From assembly GCF_021532275.1 (NCBI RefSeq), contig NZ_JACBOT010000001.1, forward strand, positions 248,001 through 312,000: DNA of 64,000 nt, read 5' to 3'. Position numbers and translations under genes: made by a program. The notes under the pieces are model-generated. The model was not told the origin of the DNA, did no database searches, and saw only the letters and a program-made list of their open reading frames with translations. Origin of the DNA: Brevibacterium sp. UCMA 11754 (GTDB lineage Bacteria; Actinomycetota; Actinomycetes; Actinomycetales; Brevibacteriaceae). Shown piece by piece: positions 1 through 8,623 of the stretch (position 1 is the stretch's first letter; every line of letters begins with the position of its first letter).

Positions 1-872
1 CCGAAAGCGGAGAGCTGGACCGCGCGGGCACTTCGGCCCTCGTCGATCATCTCGTTCACGGCGGGGTCCACGGCATCTTCGTTCTCGGCTCCTCGGGTGA
101 GGTCCCCTATCTCACCGCGAGCGAACGCGATCAGGTGCTGCGCACCGCGCTCGAAGCCGCCAACGGCCGGGTCCCGATTCTGGTCGGCATCAGCGAACAG
201 ACGACCGGCCGCGTTCTCGACGAGGCCGATCGACTGCTCTCGATCGGCGGAGACGCCGCAGTCGTCACCACTCCCTTCTACGCGCTCTCGGACGCGGGCG
301 AGATCGAGCAGCACTTCCGCACGGTCGCCGCACGGGTCGATGTTCCGGTCTTCGCCTATGACATTCCGGTGCGCACCCATTCCAAGTTGCCTCATGAGGT
401 CACCGTGCGCCTCGCCCGTGAGGGTGTGCTGGCCGGAGTCAAGGACTCTTCGGCCGATGACGTATCCTTCCGTCGCCTGCTCATCGAGACCAAGGATCAG
501 CCCGACTTCGCGGTCTTCACCGGCCACGAGGTGGTCGCCGACGGTGCGCTCCTCGGCGGTGCCGCCGGCATCGTTCCGGGACTGGGCAATGTTGACCCGG
601 CCGGATACGTTCGCCTCTTCGATGCCGCCCGAGCCGGTGACTGGACGACAGTCGCAGCAGAGCAGGACCGCCTGGCCCGACTGTTCCAGATCACCGCCGC
701 GCCCACTCCTGGACGCGTCTCCCCCGGCGCCGCCGGTCTCGGCGCATTCAAGACGGCACTGGCGCTCATGGGCGTCATCGCCTCCAATCGCATGGCCGAG
801 CCGATGCTCGCACTTGATGCAGAGGAGACCAACCGCGTCAGGGAGGTCATCTCCGCCGAGGGGCTTCTGTGA
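1..872 (+). CDS. nanA: N-acetylneuraminate lyase / DHDPS-family aldolase (5' partial)
   Basis: Class I aldolase of the dihydrodipicolinate synthase / N-acetylneuraminate lyase family. The reading frame is already open at base 3, so the start lies outside the window and 289 residues are visible. Family marks seen: GSSGE (the GTTGE-type carboxylate-binding loop) near visible residue 30, the catalytic Tyr in FAYDIP, and the Schiff-base Lys in GVKDSS. The family alone does not fix the substrate. The sialic acid assignment is inferred from the tightly coupled downstream nanK and nanE and the nearby nagB. The stop overlaps the nanK start (GTGA), indicating translational coupling. Expected reaction: cleavage of N-acetylneuraminate to N-acetylmannosamine and pyruvate in the cytoplasm. 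Confidence 0.82.
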   Translation, partial: ESGELDRAGTSALVDHLVHGGVHGIFVLGSSGEVPYLTASERDQVLRTALEAANGRVPILVGISEQTTGRVLDEADRLLSIGGDAAVVTTPFYALSDAGEIEQHFRTVAARVDVPVFAYDIPVRTHSKLPHEVTVRLAREGVLAGVKDSSADDVSFRRLLIETKDQPDFAVFTGHEVVADGALLGGAAGIVPGLGNVDPAGYVRLFDAARAGDWTTVAAEQDRLARLFQITAAPTPGRVSPGAAGLGAFKTALALMGVIASNRMAEPMLALDAEETNRVREVISAEGLL

Positions 873-1891
873 CCTCAACTGCCATCGTCGCCGTCGATGT
901 CGGAGGCACGAAGATCCGTGCCGGTTCCGTCATCGACGGCGTCCTGGACCATCTCCGGGAAGTGCCGACGCCTGCAGCCGCTGGTGCCCGCGCCATCCTC
1001 GACTCCATCGCCGAGGTGGTTCGCGGGGTCATCCGCGACACCGAAGTATCGACTTCGGGTGGTCCCGCCCCCGCTTGGAAGGTCGGCATCGGGTCCGCCG
1101 GGGTCATCGATCCCGCATCGGGAACCGTCGTCTCGGCTACGGACTCCCTCACTGGTTGGGCGGGGACAGCGTTGACGGCCGAGGTCACGGAGCGTCTAGG
1201 GGTCGAGACGCGAGCCGTCAACGATGTCCATGCTCATGCTCTCGGTGAAGCCCTGTCCGGAGCCGCTCGCGGAACCCGAAGCTCGCTGCTTGTGGCCGCA
1301 GGCACGGGCATCGGTGGCGGATTCATCACGGACAACCGTCTGCTTACGGGCCGCCATTGCGCGGCTGGGCACATCGGTCACCTTCCGGTCGCCGCCGCGC
1401 AGGGACTGCCCTGCCCCTGCGGCGGCCGGAGACATCTTGAAGCCATCGCCTCCGGGCCGGCTGTGCTCTCGGCTTACCGTCGAGCCGTCGGCGAACGAAC
1501 CCCGGGTGGGCCACGGGTGACCACGACACGTGAGCTGGCCGAACTCGCTCGTTCCGGGAACGCACCGGCGCAAGATGTGTTCGAGCAGGCGGGACGAGCC
1601 TTGGGTTCTGCGCTGGGCGGTGTGGCCAATGTGCTGTCTCCCGAGGTCATCGTCATCGGCGGCGGCCTTTCGGGAGCCGGTGAACTGTGGTGGACCCCGC
1701 TGCGCGAGGCGTTTGCTGCCGAACTCATTCCCGCCGTTCGCGGGCTGCCCCTCCGCCCGGGACAATTGGGACAGGACGCCGCTCTCATCGGCGCGGCGAG
1801 CCTGTGGTCGACCAGCCGCGGATCCGGCGGGGACACCCATAGCAGGGTCACCTACGGAACCACGATGACCACCAGCGAGGAGCCCCAGTGA
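869..1891 (+). CDS. nanK: ROK-family N-acetylmannosamine kinase
   Basis: ROK sugar kinase of 340 residues, predicted to phosphorylate N-acetylmannosamine to its 6-phosphate. It has the N-terminal phosphate-binding motif DVGGTKIRAG near residue 10, the catalytic Asp in VNDVHAHALGE near residue 117, and a GGGFI loop. The zinc-site region reads AGHIGH followed by CPCGGRRHLE. The usual ROK pattern is CxCGxxGCxE, so the third cysteine position is occupied by His here, which could still bind zinc. The GTG start overlaps the nanA stop and the stop abuts the nanE start. Substrate choice rests on the nanA-nanK-nanE order; as an isolated sequence it could be glucokinase-like. Confidence 0.85.
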   Translation: MTSTAIVAVDVGGTKIRAGSVIDGVLDHLREVPTPAAAGARAILDSIAEVVRGVIRDTEVSTSGGPAPAWKVGIGSAGVIDPASGTVVSATDSLTGWAGTALTAEVTERLGVETRAVNDVHAHALGEALSGAARGTRSSLLVAAGTGIGGGFITDNRLLTGRHCAAGHIGHLPVAAAQGLPCPCGGRRHLEAIASGPAVLSAYRRAVGERTPGGPRVTTTRELAELARSGNAPAQDVFEQAGRALGSALGGVANVLSPEVIVIGGGLSGAGELWWTPLREAFAAELIPAVRGLPLRPGQLGQDAALIGAASLWSTSRGSGGDTHSRVTYGTTMTTSEEPQ

Positions 1892-2580
1892 TGTTCACTA
1901 AACAGCAGATCGTCGATTCCCTCCGCGGAGGTCTCATCGTCTCAGCCCAGGCCTACCCGGGTGAACCCATGCGGGACCCTCGCACCATGGCTCAGGTCGC
2001 GGCCTCCGCTGTGCGCGGCGGTGCGGCTGCCCTGCGCATCCAAGGCATCAGCGACATCCAGGCCACCCGGTCGGCTGTGGAGACGCCGATCATCGGCCTG
2101 TGGAAGGACGGTTCCTCCGACGTCGTCATCACGCCGACCTTCCAGCACGCGCACGCCGTGGCTCTGGCCGGCGCTCATGTGGTCGCCCTCGATGGCACTC
2201 GCCGGGCCCGCCCGGACGGACTGAGCCTGGCGCAGACCATCACACGTCTGCATGAGGAGACGAACGTCCTGGTCATGGCCGATTGCGGCAGTCTCGAGGA
2301 TGCACGTGCCGCGGCCGCCGCCGGTGCTGACTTCATCGGCACCACCCTGGCCGGATACTCGGGTGAGCGTCCGCCGACGACCGGTCCTGATCTTGAGCTT
2401 GTGCGTGAGATCTGTGATGCAGATCTGGGACCGATGCTTGTCGCCGAGGGTCGTATCCATTCACCGGCCGATGCGGCAGCGACCTTGGCTGCCGGTGCCG
2501 AAGCCGTGGTCGTGGGTACGGCGATCACCCACCCGTCGACGATCACGTCTTGGTTCGTCGACGCCTGCCAGCATCGCTGA
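1891..2580 (+). CDS. nanE: N-acetylmannosamine-6-phosphate 2-epimerase
   Basis: TIM-barrel epimerase of 229 residues converting N-acetylmannosamine 6-phosphate to N-acetylglucosamine 6-phosphate. Recognisable NanE features are the N-terminal GGLIVSAQA stretch, RIQG, PIIGLWK with the catalytic-type Lys, MADC, and a C-terminal phosphate-binding stretch (VAEGRIHSPADA, AVVVGTAIT). An in-frame GTG lies one codon upstream at 1888; the ATG at 1891 is preferred because AGGAG sits about 8 bases before it. It is the last gene of the nan group and ends 15 bases before the convergent nagB, so no separate terminator fits between them. Confidence 0.92.
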   Translation: MFTKQQIVDSLRGGLIVSAQAYPGEPMRDPRTMAQVAASAVRGGAAALRIQGISDIQATRSAVETPIIGLWKDGSSDVVITPTFQHAHAVALAGAHVVALDGTRRARPDGLSLAQTITRLHEETNVLVMADCGSLEDARAAAAAGADFIGTTLAGYSGERPPTTGPDLELVREICDADLGPMLVAEGRIHSPADAAATLAAGAEAVVVGTAITHPSTITSWFVDACQHR

Positions 2581-2595
2581 CTGCAGGCCCTGAGC

Positions 2596-3378
2596 TCAGA
2601 GCCTCTGGCCGTCGAGTCTGCTCGCGTAGGTGTGTCGGTAATAGTCGCCCAACTGCAGTCGTGACGCGGCCTCGTCGTCGACGAGGATCGTGACATGGGG
2701 ATGCATCTGCAGCACGGTGGCCGGCCACATCGATGAGATCGGACCTTCGACCATCTGGTGCACGGCCTCTGCCTTGTGACCCCCGGTAGCGATGAGCACG
2801 AGGTGCCGGGCCTCGAGAATCGTCCCCAGGCCCTGAGTCAGACAGTGCTGCGGGACTGCGTCGACATCATCATCGAAGAAGCGAGCATTGTCGATCCGCG
2901 TCTGACGGGCCAAGGTCTTCACCCGCGTCCGTGAGGACAGGGACGATCCGGGTTCGTTGAAGGCGAGGTGACCGTCGGTGCCGATACCGAGGATCTGCAG
3001 GTCGACTCCCCCAGCCTCGGCGATGGCATGGTCATACTCCGCCGAGGCGGCCCTGAGGTCTTCAGCCGTCCCGTCCGGGCCCTGCACCGCACCTTCGGCG
3101 AAGTCCACGCGGGAGACGAACTCGGCGTCGATGACGTTGCGGTAGCACTGCGGATGCGGGGCCGGCAGCCCCACATACTCGTCGAGCATGAAGCCGCGGG
3201 CCTCGGCGAATGAGAGTCCGTCCTGTTCGTGGCGTTCAACCAGCTCGTCGTAGACGCTGAGCGGACTCGATCCGGTTGCCAGACCCAGCACGGGTGAGGG
3301 CTCCTCGCGAACAAGACGCTCGATGGCGTCGGCGACGAGCGTGGACAGCTCGTGTTCAGGGGCGATGATGACTTCCAT
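2596..3378 (-). CDS. nagB: Glucosamine-6-phosphate deaminase
   Basis: Cytoplasmic isomerase-deaminase of 260 residues that converts glucosamine 6-phosphate to fructose 6-phosphate and ammonia, feeding sialic acid carbon into glycolysis. Clear NagB motifs: GLATGSSPLSVYDEL near residue 35, the GIGTDGHLAFNEPG active-site segment, and the late MWPATVLQMHP segment. The start at 3378 (MEVIIAPE) matches the family N-terminus; a longer open frame upstream runs through the regulator gene and is rejected. It follows the GntR gene by 13 bases on the same strand, so the two probably share a transcript. No nagA deacetylase is visible in the window. Confidence 0.95.
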   Translation of the reverse strand: MEVIIAPEHELSTLVADAIERLVREEPSPVLGLATGSSPLSVYDELVERHEQDGLSFAEARGFMLDEYVGLPAPHPQCYRNVIDAEFVSRVDFAEGAVQGPDGTAEDLRAASAEYDHAIAEAGGVDLQILGIGTDGHLAFNEPGSSLSSRTRVKTLARQTRIDNARFFDDDVDAVPQHCLTQGLGTILEARHLVLIATGGHKAEAVHQMVEGPISSMWPATVLQMHPHVTILVDDEAASRLQLGDYYRHTYASRLDGQRL

Positions 3379-3391
3379 CAGTTCTCTTCTC

Positions 3392-4075
3392 TCAATCGAC
3401 GTCGCGGTCGAGGGCTCGGGCAATCGGGTCATAGTGAACCGTGATCGCAGCGTGGAAGGCGTCGACATCTCCGGTTTCGGCCGCCTCGAGCATCTGACCG
3501 TGCGCTTTTGCGGTCTGTTCCAGATCGGCGGCCACGGCGACGTTGAGCCGGGGAAGCACTGCCGTGTGCACGTCCCAGAAGGCGGCGACGAGCTGGCCGA
3601 CGAGAGAATTGTCCAAGGCCGACAACAGCCCCGTGTGGAAGGCCCGATCCTGCTGGGGAAACGAGCGCCCTTCCTTGGCCATGGCGACCATGTCGTCGAC
3701 AAGCGCTGAGAGCTCAGGGTTCGTTGTGCCCTGCAGTCTTCTCACGATCGCCTCGGACATTCCGAAGTCGAGGGCCCGGCGGACTTCGACGACGTCCCGC
3801 AGTGCTCGCAGGTCATCGCCGGGGCTGAGCACACCGCGGAAGACCAGTGCCTCGACGAGCGCGTCGAGGGACATCTCACCGACGTAGGTTCCGTGCCCGT
3901 GCCGGACGTCGACGATGTCGAGCGTCGACAGTTTGCGGATGGCTTCCCTGATATTCGATCGGGAGACGCCGAGGCGCTCGCACAGTTCCCCTTCGGTGGG
4001 CAGGAGATCGCCGGGCCTGAGTCCATCGGAGAGGATGAGATCCTTGATCCGATCAGATGTCGTTGTCTTCGCCAT
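3392..4075 (-). CDS. GntR/FadR-type regulator of the nan/nag genes
   Basis: Transcription factor of 227 residues. An N-terminal winged helix-turn-helix (PGDLLPTEGELCERLGVSRS, then IREAIRKL) is followed by an all-helical FCD ligand domain typical of the FadR subgroup. The start at 4075 (MAKTTTSDRIKDL) gives the normal distance to the HTH; nine more codons are open upstream. It lies directly before nagB and opposite the SPFH gene. A near-perfect palindrome 39 bases upstream is a plausible autoregulatory operator. Control of sialic acid or amino sugar genes is inferred from position; the ligand might be a sugar phosphate of the pathway. Confidence 0.85.
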   Translation of the reverse strand: MAKTTTSDRIKDLILSDGLRPGDLLPTEGELCERLGVSRSNIREAIRKLSTLDIVDVRHGHGTYVGEMSLDALVEALVFRGVLSPGDDLRALRDVVEVRRALDFGMSEAIVRRLQGTTNPELSALVDDMVAMAKEGRSFPQQDRAFHTGLLSALDNSLVGQLVAAFWDVHTAVLPRLNVAVAADLEQTAKAHGQMLEAAETGDVDAFHAAITVHYDPIARALDRDVD

Positions 4076-4114
4076 CCTCGCCCTCCACAGATCGATTCGC
4101 ACCGGATCTCCATT

Positions 4115-4136
4115 ATACGTCTGACATCAGATGTAT
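4115..4136. promoter_or_regulatory. Inverted repeat, candidate operator of the nan/nag GntR regulator
   Basis: Ten-base arms ATACGTCTGA and TCAGATGTAT flank a CA centre, with a single arm mismatch. The element lies between the divergent GntR gene (start 4075) and the SPFH gene (start 4246), where an autoregulatory site is expected. Confidence 0.6.
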
Positions 4137-4245
4137 CGCCACCGATTGATTTTGAGAACCCTTACACATCACCCGCCGTTGTCACTAGAGTGGTCAGCAA
4201 CAGATGTTGTCCGAAGCACCGCACCTACCCAAGCTCGGAGGAGCC

Positions 4246-5334
4246 ATGGAAATTCTCACCGGCGGCGTCATCGTCGTTATCGTCATCGTCCTCATTCTTG
4301 CCGTACTGCTGTTCGGCAAGCTGAGGACCAGCTTGTTCTTCACGGTCAAGACGCAGGAGAACATCATCGTCGAGCGATTCGGCAAATTCAAGAAGGTTGC
4401 GAAGCCGGGCCTGAACTTCAAGATGCCCCTCGTCGAAACCACCAGCAAGCCGATCTCGCTGCGAGTTCAGCAGCTTGAGGTCAACATCGAGTCGAAGACG
4501 AGCGACAACGTCTTCGTCACCGTTCCTGTGGCCGTTCAATACGTCGTGGAGGAAGACAACGTCACCGACGCCTACTACAAGCTCGCGAACTCCGAGGAGC
4601 AGATCCGATCCTATGTCTTCGACACCGTGCGCTCTGCGCTTTCGGGACTGACCCTGGACACGGCGTTTGAGTCCAAGGACGATATCGCTGAAAACGTCGA
4701 ACGTCGACTCTCGGAATCGATGCGCCGGTACGGGTTCAAGATCGTGAGCACCCTGGTCACGGACATCACCCCGGACTCGAAGGTGCGCGACTCCATGAAC
4801 TCGATCAATGCCGCACAGCGCGATAAGGTCGCCGCGCAGTCCCTGGCCGAGGCCGACAAGATCAAGCGTGTCACCCAAGCTCAGGCCGAATCCGAAGCGA
4901 TGCGACTGCACGGCGTGGGCGTGGCCGCTCAGCGTAAGGCCATTGCCGAAGGTATCGCCGAACAGTACGCGAAGCTGCAGGAAGTGGGCATCGACAAAAC
5001 CGCCGAGCAGCTGCTCATGATGACCCAGTACTTCGACACCATGCAGAACGTGGCCCAGGAGGGCCGCTCGAATGTGCTGTTCATGCCCTCAAACCCGGGC
5101 GGCCTGGGCGAGATGACGCAGGAGATCAGGAACACTCTCTTCGCGGCCAACGCATCCGAGGATGCGAAGAACACCACTGGGCTGCACGGAGCCACCGGGC
5201 CCCAGTCTCAGCAGCAGTCTGTGTCGAAGGCGGCGCAGAGCGCACGTGCTGACACGAAGTCGGCGATGAAGCGCGCAGTCGATGCTGTCAGACACAACAC
5301 CGACAACGAGGGTTCGACGACCGACGGTTCCTGA
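4246..5334 (+). CDS. SPFH/band-7 membrane protein (stomatin/prohibitin-like)
   Basis: Protein of 362 residues with one N-terminal membrane segment (about residues 5-24, rich in Val/Ile/Leu) followed by a band-7 domain beginning at the VKTQENIIVERFGKF stretch. A long Ala/Glu/Gln-rich helical region (AQAESEAMRLHGVGVAAQRK and beyond) is likely coiled coil, as in paraslipin/QmcA-like proteins that assemble at membranes. The C-terminal 60 residues are polar and of low complexity. The ATG at 4246 has a strong GGAGGA site 3 bases upstream; an in-frame ATG at 4204 lacks one. No NfeD partner is adjacent. The role is not inferable beyond membrane microdomain or quality-control scaffolding. Confidence 0.88.
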   Translation: MEILTGGVIVVIVIVLILAVLLFGKLRTSLFFTVKTQENIIVERFGKFKKVAKPGLNFKMPLVETTSKPISLRVQQLEVNIESKTSDNVFVTVPVAVQYVVEEDNVTDAYYKLANSEEQIRSYVFDTVRSALSGLTLDTAFESKDDIAENVERRLSESMRRYGFKIVSTLVTDITPDSKVRDSMNSINAAQRDKVAAQSLAEADKIKRVTQAQAESEAMRLHGVGVAAQRKAIAEGIAEQYAKLQEVGIDKTAEQLLMMTQYFDTMQNVAQEGRSNVLFMPSNPGGLGEMTQEIRNTLFAANASEDAKNTTGLHGATGPQSQQQSVSKAAQSARADTKSAMKRAVDAVRHNTDNEGSTTDGS

Positions 5335-5342
5335 GTCGGGGC

Positions 5343-5402
5343 CAGGGAATACAGAACGGGCGTCGGTGCATATCAGCACCGACGCCCGTTCTGTATTCCC
5401 TG
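5343..5402 (+). terminator. 27-bp perfect hairpin after the SPFH gene
   Basis: Bases 5343-5369 are perfectly complementary to 5376-5402 across a 6-base loop. No U-run follows, as is common for actinobacterial hairpins. It begins 9 bases after the SPFH stop. Confidence 0.75.
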
Positions 5403-5455
5403 CAACAGCATCCACCGAGTCAATGTACCTGGGAGATAGTTATCGCCACTTCCCG

Positions 5456-5484
5456 TTGACACTCCCCACGCTCTCCCATAGAGT
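5456..5484 (+). promoter_or_regulatory. Sigma-70-type promoter for the TRAP operon
   Basis: TTGACA at 5456-5461 and TAGAGT at 5479-5484 with a 17-base spacer, about 57 bases before the dctP start. The -35 is a perfect consensus and the -10 matches 4 of 6 positions. Confidence 0.6.
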
Positions 5485-5490
5485 TCGAGC

Positions 5491-5505
5491 TACGGATATA
5501 CATAG
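5491..5505 (+). promoter_or_regulatory. Candidate IclR operator copy 1
   Basis: TACGGATATACATAG lies immediately downstream of the predicted dctP promoter -10. It matches TACGTGTATACGTAG in the iclR/acyl-CoA dehydrogenase intergenic region (9410-9424) at 12 of 15 positions, suggesting that one regulator controls both operons. Confidence 0.45.
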
Positions 5506-5540
5506 AGGTATTCATAAGTACGCAACTTTTCGGGAGCTCG

Positions 5541-6656
5541 ATGATGCGCCATCCCTTCAGACCTGCCTGGATCAAACCCGGGGCGACCCGAATCAAGCCA
5601 GGTCGAACTCTGCTCGCAGGACTGACTTCCCTAGTCCTGTTGAGTGGATGTGCCGTGCAGGCGGCCAACCCCGACGACGTCACCCTGGTGATGGCGGACT
5701 CGTTCCCTCAGACACACCCGCTCGCGCTGGGCGGAACGAACGAGATGGTCGAGACGCTCCAATCCAATGAGGCCAAGGAACTCGGGATTGGCCTCGAGTA
5801 CTACGCGAGCGGACAGCTCGGAGATCAGAAGGACATGGTGAGCATCCTCCGCTCCGGAGTCGCCGACATCGCCCCGGTGTCGCCGGCCTATGTCGGCCCG
5901 GAATTGCAGCTTTCGAACATCGGCGATCTCCCCGGCTATGTGGGCAACGCCAACGCTGGTGCATCGGCGATCATGGATCTCCTAGACGATGACGGCATCC
6001 TCTATCGCAGCGAATGGGAGCCACGCGGAATCCGAGCCCTGTGGGCAGCCTCTATTCCTCACTATGAAGCGATGACGGCAAAGAAGCAGGTGACCCGGCC
6101 CAACGACCTGACCGGAGCCACGATCCGAAGTACCGGCGGAGCTGCCGACCGAGCAGTCGACTTCGTCGGAGCAGCAGGCGTCTCTATGCCCCTGGGAGAG
6201 ATGTACGAAGCGATTTCGCGAGGCACAGTCGACGGGACCCTAGCCAGCCCAGTCAGCGTTGCTTCCTATCGTCTTGGCGAAGTGCTGGACTATTCGACCA
6301 ACGGCGCCCGCCTCGGCGCATTCACCGTCACTTACGCAGTGTCGTCAGAGACGTGGGACAAGCTCAACGACCGCCAGCGCGATTTCATCACGCAGGCGTC
6401 TGAAAAGGCCCAGGTAGGCGCCGCAAGCCAGGTCGAGAAGGCCCAGACCGATGGCCTCAAACAAATGAAGGGCGAGGGCGTCGAGTTCCACGATGTCACT
6501 GATGAGGAGCGCCCGATGTGGAACAAGATGGTCGAACCCGTCATCGACGGCTGGAGCAATGACCTCGAAAAGCGCGGGCTGCCCGCCGCCGAGGTGGTCG
6601 ACGAGTACGAGACTGCGATCGCCAAGTACGACAATGACGAACCCACGGCCGAGTGA
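5541..6656 (+). CDS. dctP: TRAP transporter substrate-binding lipoprotein (DctP family)
   Basis: Extracytoplasmic solute receptor of 371 residues for a TRAP transporter. The N-terminus has basic residues, a hydrophobic stretch and the lipobox LLSGC (Cys near residue 36), so it is anchored to the outer face of the membrane. The conserved carboxylate-binding Arg of DctP proteins fits GATIRSTGG near residue 195, followed by the family segment EMYEAISRGTVDG. The start at 5541 has GGGAG 6 bases upstream. The small and large membrane subunits follow directly. The ligand is probably a carboxylic acid, and the CoA-activating enzymes beyond the divergent IclR gene suggest the acid they consume. Confidence 0.9.
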   Translation: MMRHPFRPAWIKPGATRIKPGRTLLAGLTSLVLLSGCAVQAANPDDVTLVMADSFPQTHPLALGGTNEMVETLQSNEAKELGIGLEYYASGQLGDQKDMVSILRSGVADIAPVSPAYVGPELQLSNIGDLPGYVGNANAGASAIMDLLDDDGILYRSEWEPRGIRALWAASIPHYEAMTAKKQVTRPNDLTGATIRSTGGAADRAVDFVGAAGVSMPLGEMYEAISRGTVDGTLASPVSVASYRLGEVLDYSTNGARLGAFTVTYAVSSETWDKLNDRQRDFITQASEKAQVGAASQVEKAQTDGLKQMKGEGVEFHDVTDEERPMWNKMVEPVIDGWSNDLEKRGLPAAEVVDEYETAIAKYDNDEPTAE

Positions 6657-6666
6657 GGATCCGACC

Positions 6667-7320
6667 ATGATCGATATCAAATCCGCATTCCGTCCTTTGA
6701 CGCAGCTTCCCGGATACCGTACAGGTGAAGCCCCCTTTCCGGTTCGGCGGCTCCAGCAGTCGATCACGATAGCAGCCTTCGCAATCTCAACTCTGATCCT
6801 GGTCGTGATGTCGGTTCTGACCGGCGTCGAGGTCTTCATGAGGTATTTCTTCGATCAGCCGCTGGGGTGGAACGTCAATTTCACTGAGCAATATCTGATG
6901 GTCGGCCTGACATTTTTTGGTGTCACAGTCGCCTACCGGACTGCAGCCCACGTTGCCGTGGCCTCGGTCTACGATCGTCTTCCTGCATCAACAAGGAAGC
7001 TCGTACTCCTACTCTCCCAAGCGGTGATCATCGCAGCGGTCCTTCCGGTCATGCTCAACGGAGCGGTCGCCGCAGGCCTGTCCTTTGGCCTCAATGAGAC
7101 TCCGGCCGTCGGCGGGTCGGAGCTGCCATTCAATTACGGACTATGGAAGTCACTGGTGCCGATCGGCAGCGCACTCCTCATCATCACCGTTCTCATCGAT
7201 TTCGTTCGTGAGCTCTGCGCCGACTGGAGCGGTCCGATCACCGAGGTGACGCGACCGACGATGCAGACAGAAGTCAGAGCCCAAACCACCACTGAGACGG
7301 ACGGAGGGTCACGACCATGA
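6667..7320 (+). CDS. dctQ: TRAP transporter small membrane subunit (DctQ family)
   Basis: Membrane protein of 217 residues with about four hydrophobic segments, the usual DctQ topology. The family segment GVEVFMRYFFDQPLGWN lies near residue 55 and EQYLMVGLTFFGVTVAYR follows. The start at 6667 (MIDIKS) is the first good ATG after the dctP stop, 10 bases downstream; a longer frame runs back inside dctP and is an artefact. The stop overlaps the dctM start (ATGA). It links the receptor to the transport channel in the cytoplasmic membrane. Confidence 0.88.
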   Translation: MIDIKSAFRPLTQLPGYRTGEAPFPVRRLQQSITIAAFAISTLILVVMSVLTGVEVFMRYFFDQPLGWNVNFTEQYLMVGLTFFGVTVAYRTAAHVAVASVYDRLPASTRKLVLLLSQAVIIAAVLPVMLNGAVAAGLSFGLNETPAVGGSELPFNYGLWKSLVPIGSALLIITVLIDFVRELCADWSGPITEVTRPTMQTEVRAQTTTETDGGSRP

Positions 7321-8603
7321 CCATCGCGCTGATTCTGCTCCTGCTCCTTGCCCTCATCATCATCGGTGTCCCCGTCTCGTTCGCGATTCTAGCCACGGGT
7401 GTCGTCGGCCTACTCTCACTTGGCGGATTCGACCTCATCGGCGGGGTCACCCAGTTCGCTCCAGCTTCGTCGGTGATGAGCTACTCACTCTCCGCCGCCC
7501 CCCTCTTCATCTTCATGGCGAACCTGGTCCTCAAATCCGGCCTCGTAGACAACCTGTTCACCGCCGCACGCGTGATCGTCGGCAGAGCCAAAGGCGGCAC
7601 GGGAGTCGCTTCCGTCGCAGCCGGAGCGATCTTCGCCGCCGTCTCGGGCTCCAGCACCGCCTCAGCGGCTACATTGGGCCAGACCTCAACTGTGAAGATG
7701 ATCGACGAAGGCTACGCACCGAAGACCGCCTCGGGGCTGGTGGCCGTCGTCGGTACTTTGGCCGCAATGATCCCGCCGTCGATCATCTTGGTCTTCTATG
7801 CGGTCACCGCTGATGTCGGAGTGGGAGACGTCCTCATCGCCGGAATCGTTCCCGGCCTCATTATCGCCGCAGTCCTCATCGTCACGATGTACCTGACTGG
7901 ACTCTCAAAGGCTGCGGCGATGCCCAGCGGAGTGCCGACGAGCATACGCGAGAAATTCGGCGCTGCGGTCAATGCGCTTCCAGTGCTCGCGCTCTTCGCC
8001 GTCGTCATCGGACTCGTGTTCTTCGGCGTCGCCACACCCACCGAATCCGCAGCAGTCGGATGCCTAGCGGCCTTCGTCCTACTCTGCGTGCGGAAGAAGG
8101 CGAACCTGGAGAATCTGGTTGCAGCGTTCGTCGAAACGACGAAGACAAGCGCTATGATCCTGGCGATCATCATGAGTGCGGAGATCTTCGGTCACTTCCT
8201 CGTCGAAACTCGAGTGGCACCGAACCTCATCGACTGGATGTCGGGCCTTCCGATGTCGCCGTTCGCCGTCATGCTCATCATTTCGCTCTTCTATCTGATC
8301 CTCGGATTCTTCCTTGATCAAATCGCCATCCTGGCGTTGACGGTTCCAGTGATCCTGCCGCTGGTTGAGCAGTTCGGCTATGACCCCGTATGGTTCGGCA
8401 TCTTCATCGTCCTGCTCGCCGAGGTTGGGCTGGTAACTCCACCCATGGGCCTCAACGCGTTCGTCGTCGCACGATCAGCAGGCCGTCCCGTCGGCGAAGT
8501 GTTCCTCGGTGCGGTTCCGTATATCATCGCGATGCTCGTAGTCGCACTGGTGTTCCTGATCTGGCCCGAGATCGTCCTGTGGTTCCCTACCTACATGAAG
8601 TGA
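7317..8603 (+). CDS. dctM: TRAP transporter large membrane subunit (DctM family)
   Basis: Channel subunit of 428 residues with about 12 hydrophobic segments. DctM marks: the N-terminal LLALIIIGVPVSFAIL stretch, the SGSSTASAATLG re-entrant region near residue 112, and the MIPPSIILVFYA segment near residue 152. It carries out sodium- or proton-coupled solute import with DctP and DctQ. Translationally coupled to dctQ by a 4-base overlap, and the last gene of the operon. The convergent iclR ends 20 bases downstream. Confidence 0.92.
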   Translation: MTIALILLLLLALIIIGVPVSFAILATGVVGLLSLGGFDLIGGVTQFAPASSVMSYSLSAAPLFIFMANLVLKSGLVDNLFTAARVIVGRAKGGTGVASVAAGAIFAAVSGSSTASAATLGQTSTVKMIDEGYAPKTASGLVAVVGTLAAMIPPSIILVFYAVTADVGVGDVLIAGIVPGLIIAAVLIVTMYLTGLSKAAAMPSGVPTSIREKFGAAVNALPVLALFAVVIGLVFFGVATPTESAAVGCLAAFVLLCVRKKANLENLVAAFVETTKTSAMILAIIMSAEIFGHFLVETRVAPNLIDWMSGLPMSPFAVMLIISLFYLILGFFLDQIAILALTVPVILPLVEQFGYDPVWFGIFIVLLAEVGLVTPPMGLNAFVVARSAGRPVGEVFLGAVPYIIAMLVVALVFLIWPEIVLWFPTYMK

Positions 8604-8623
8604 GGACCCGAACAACTTACGGA

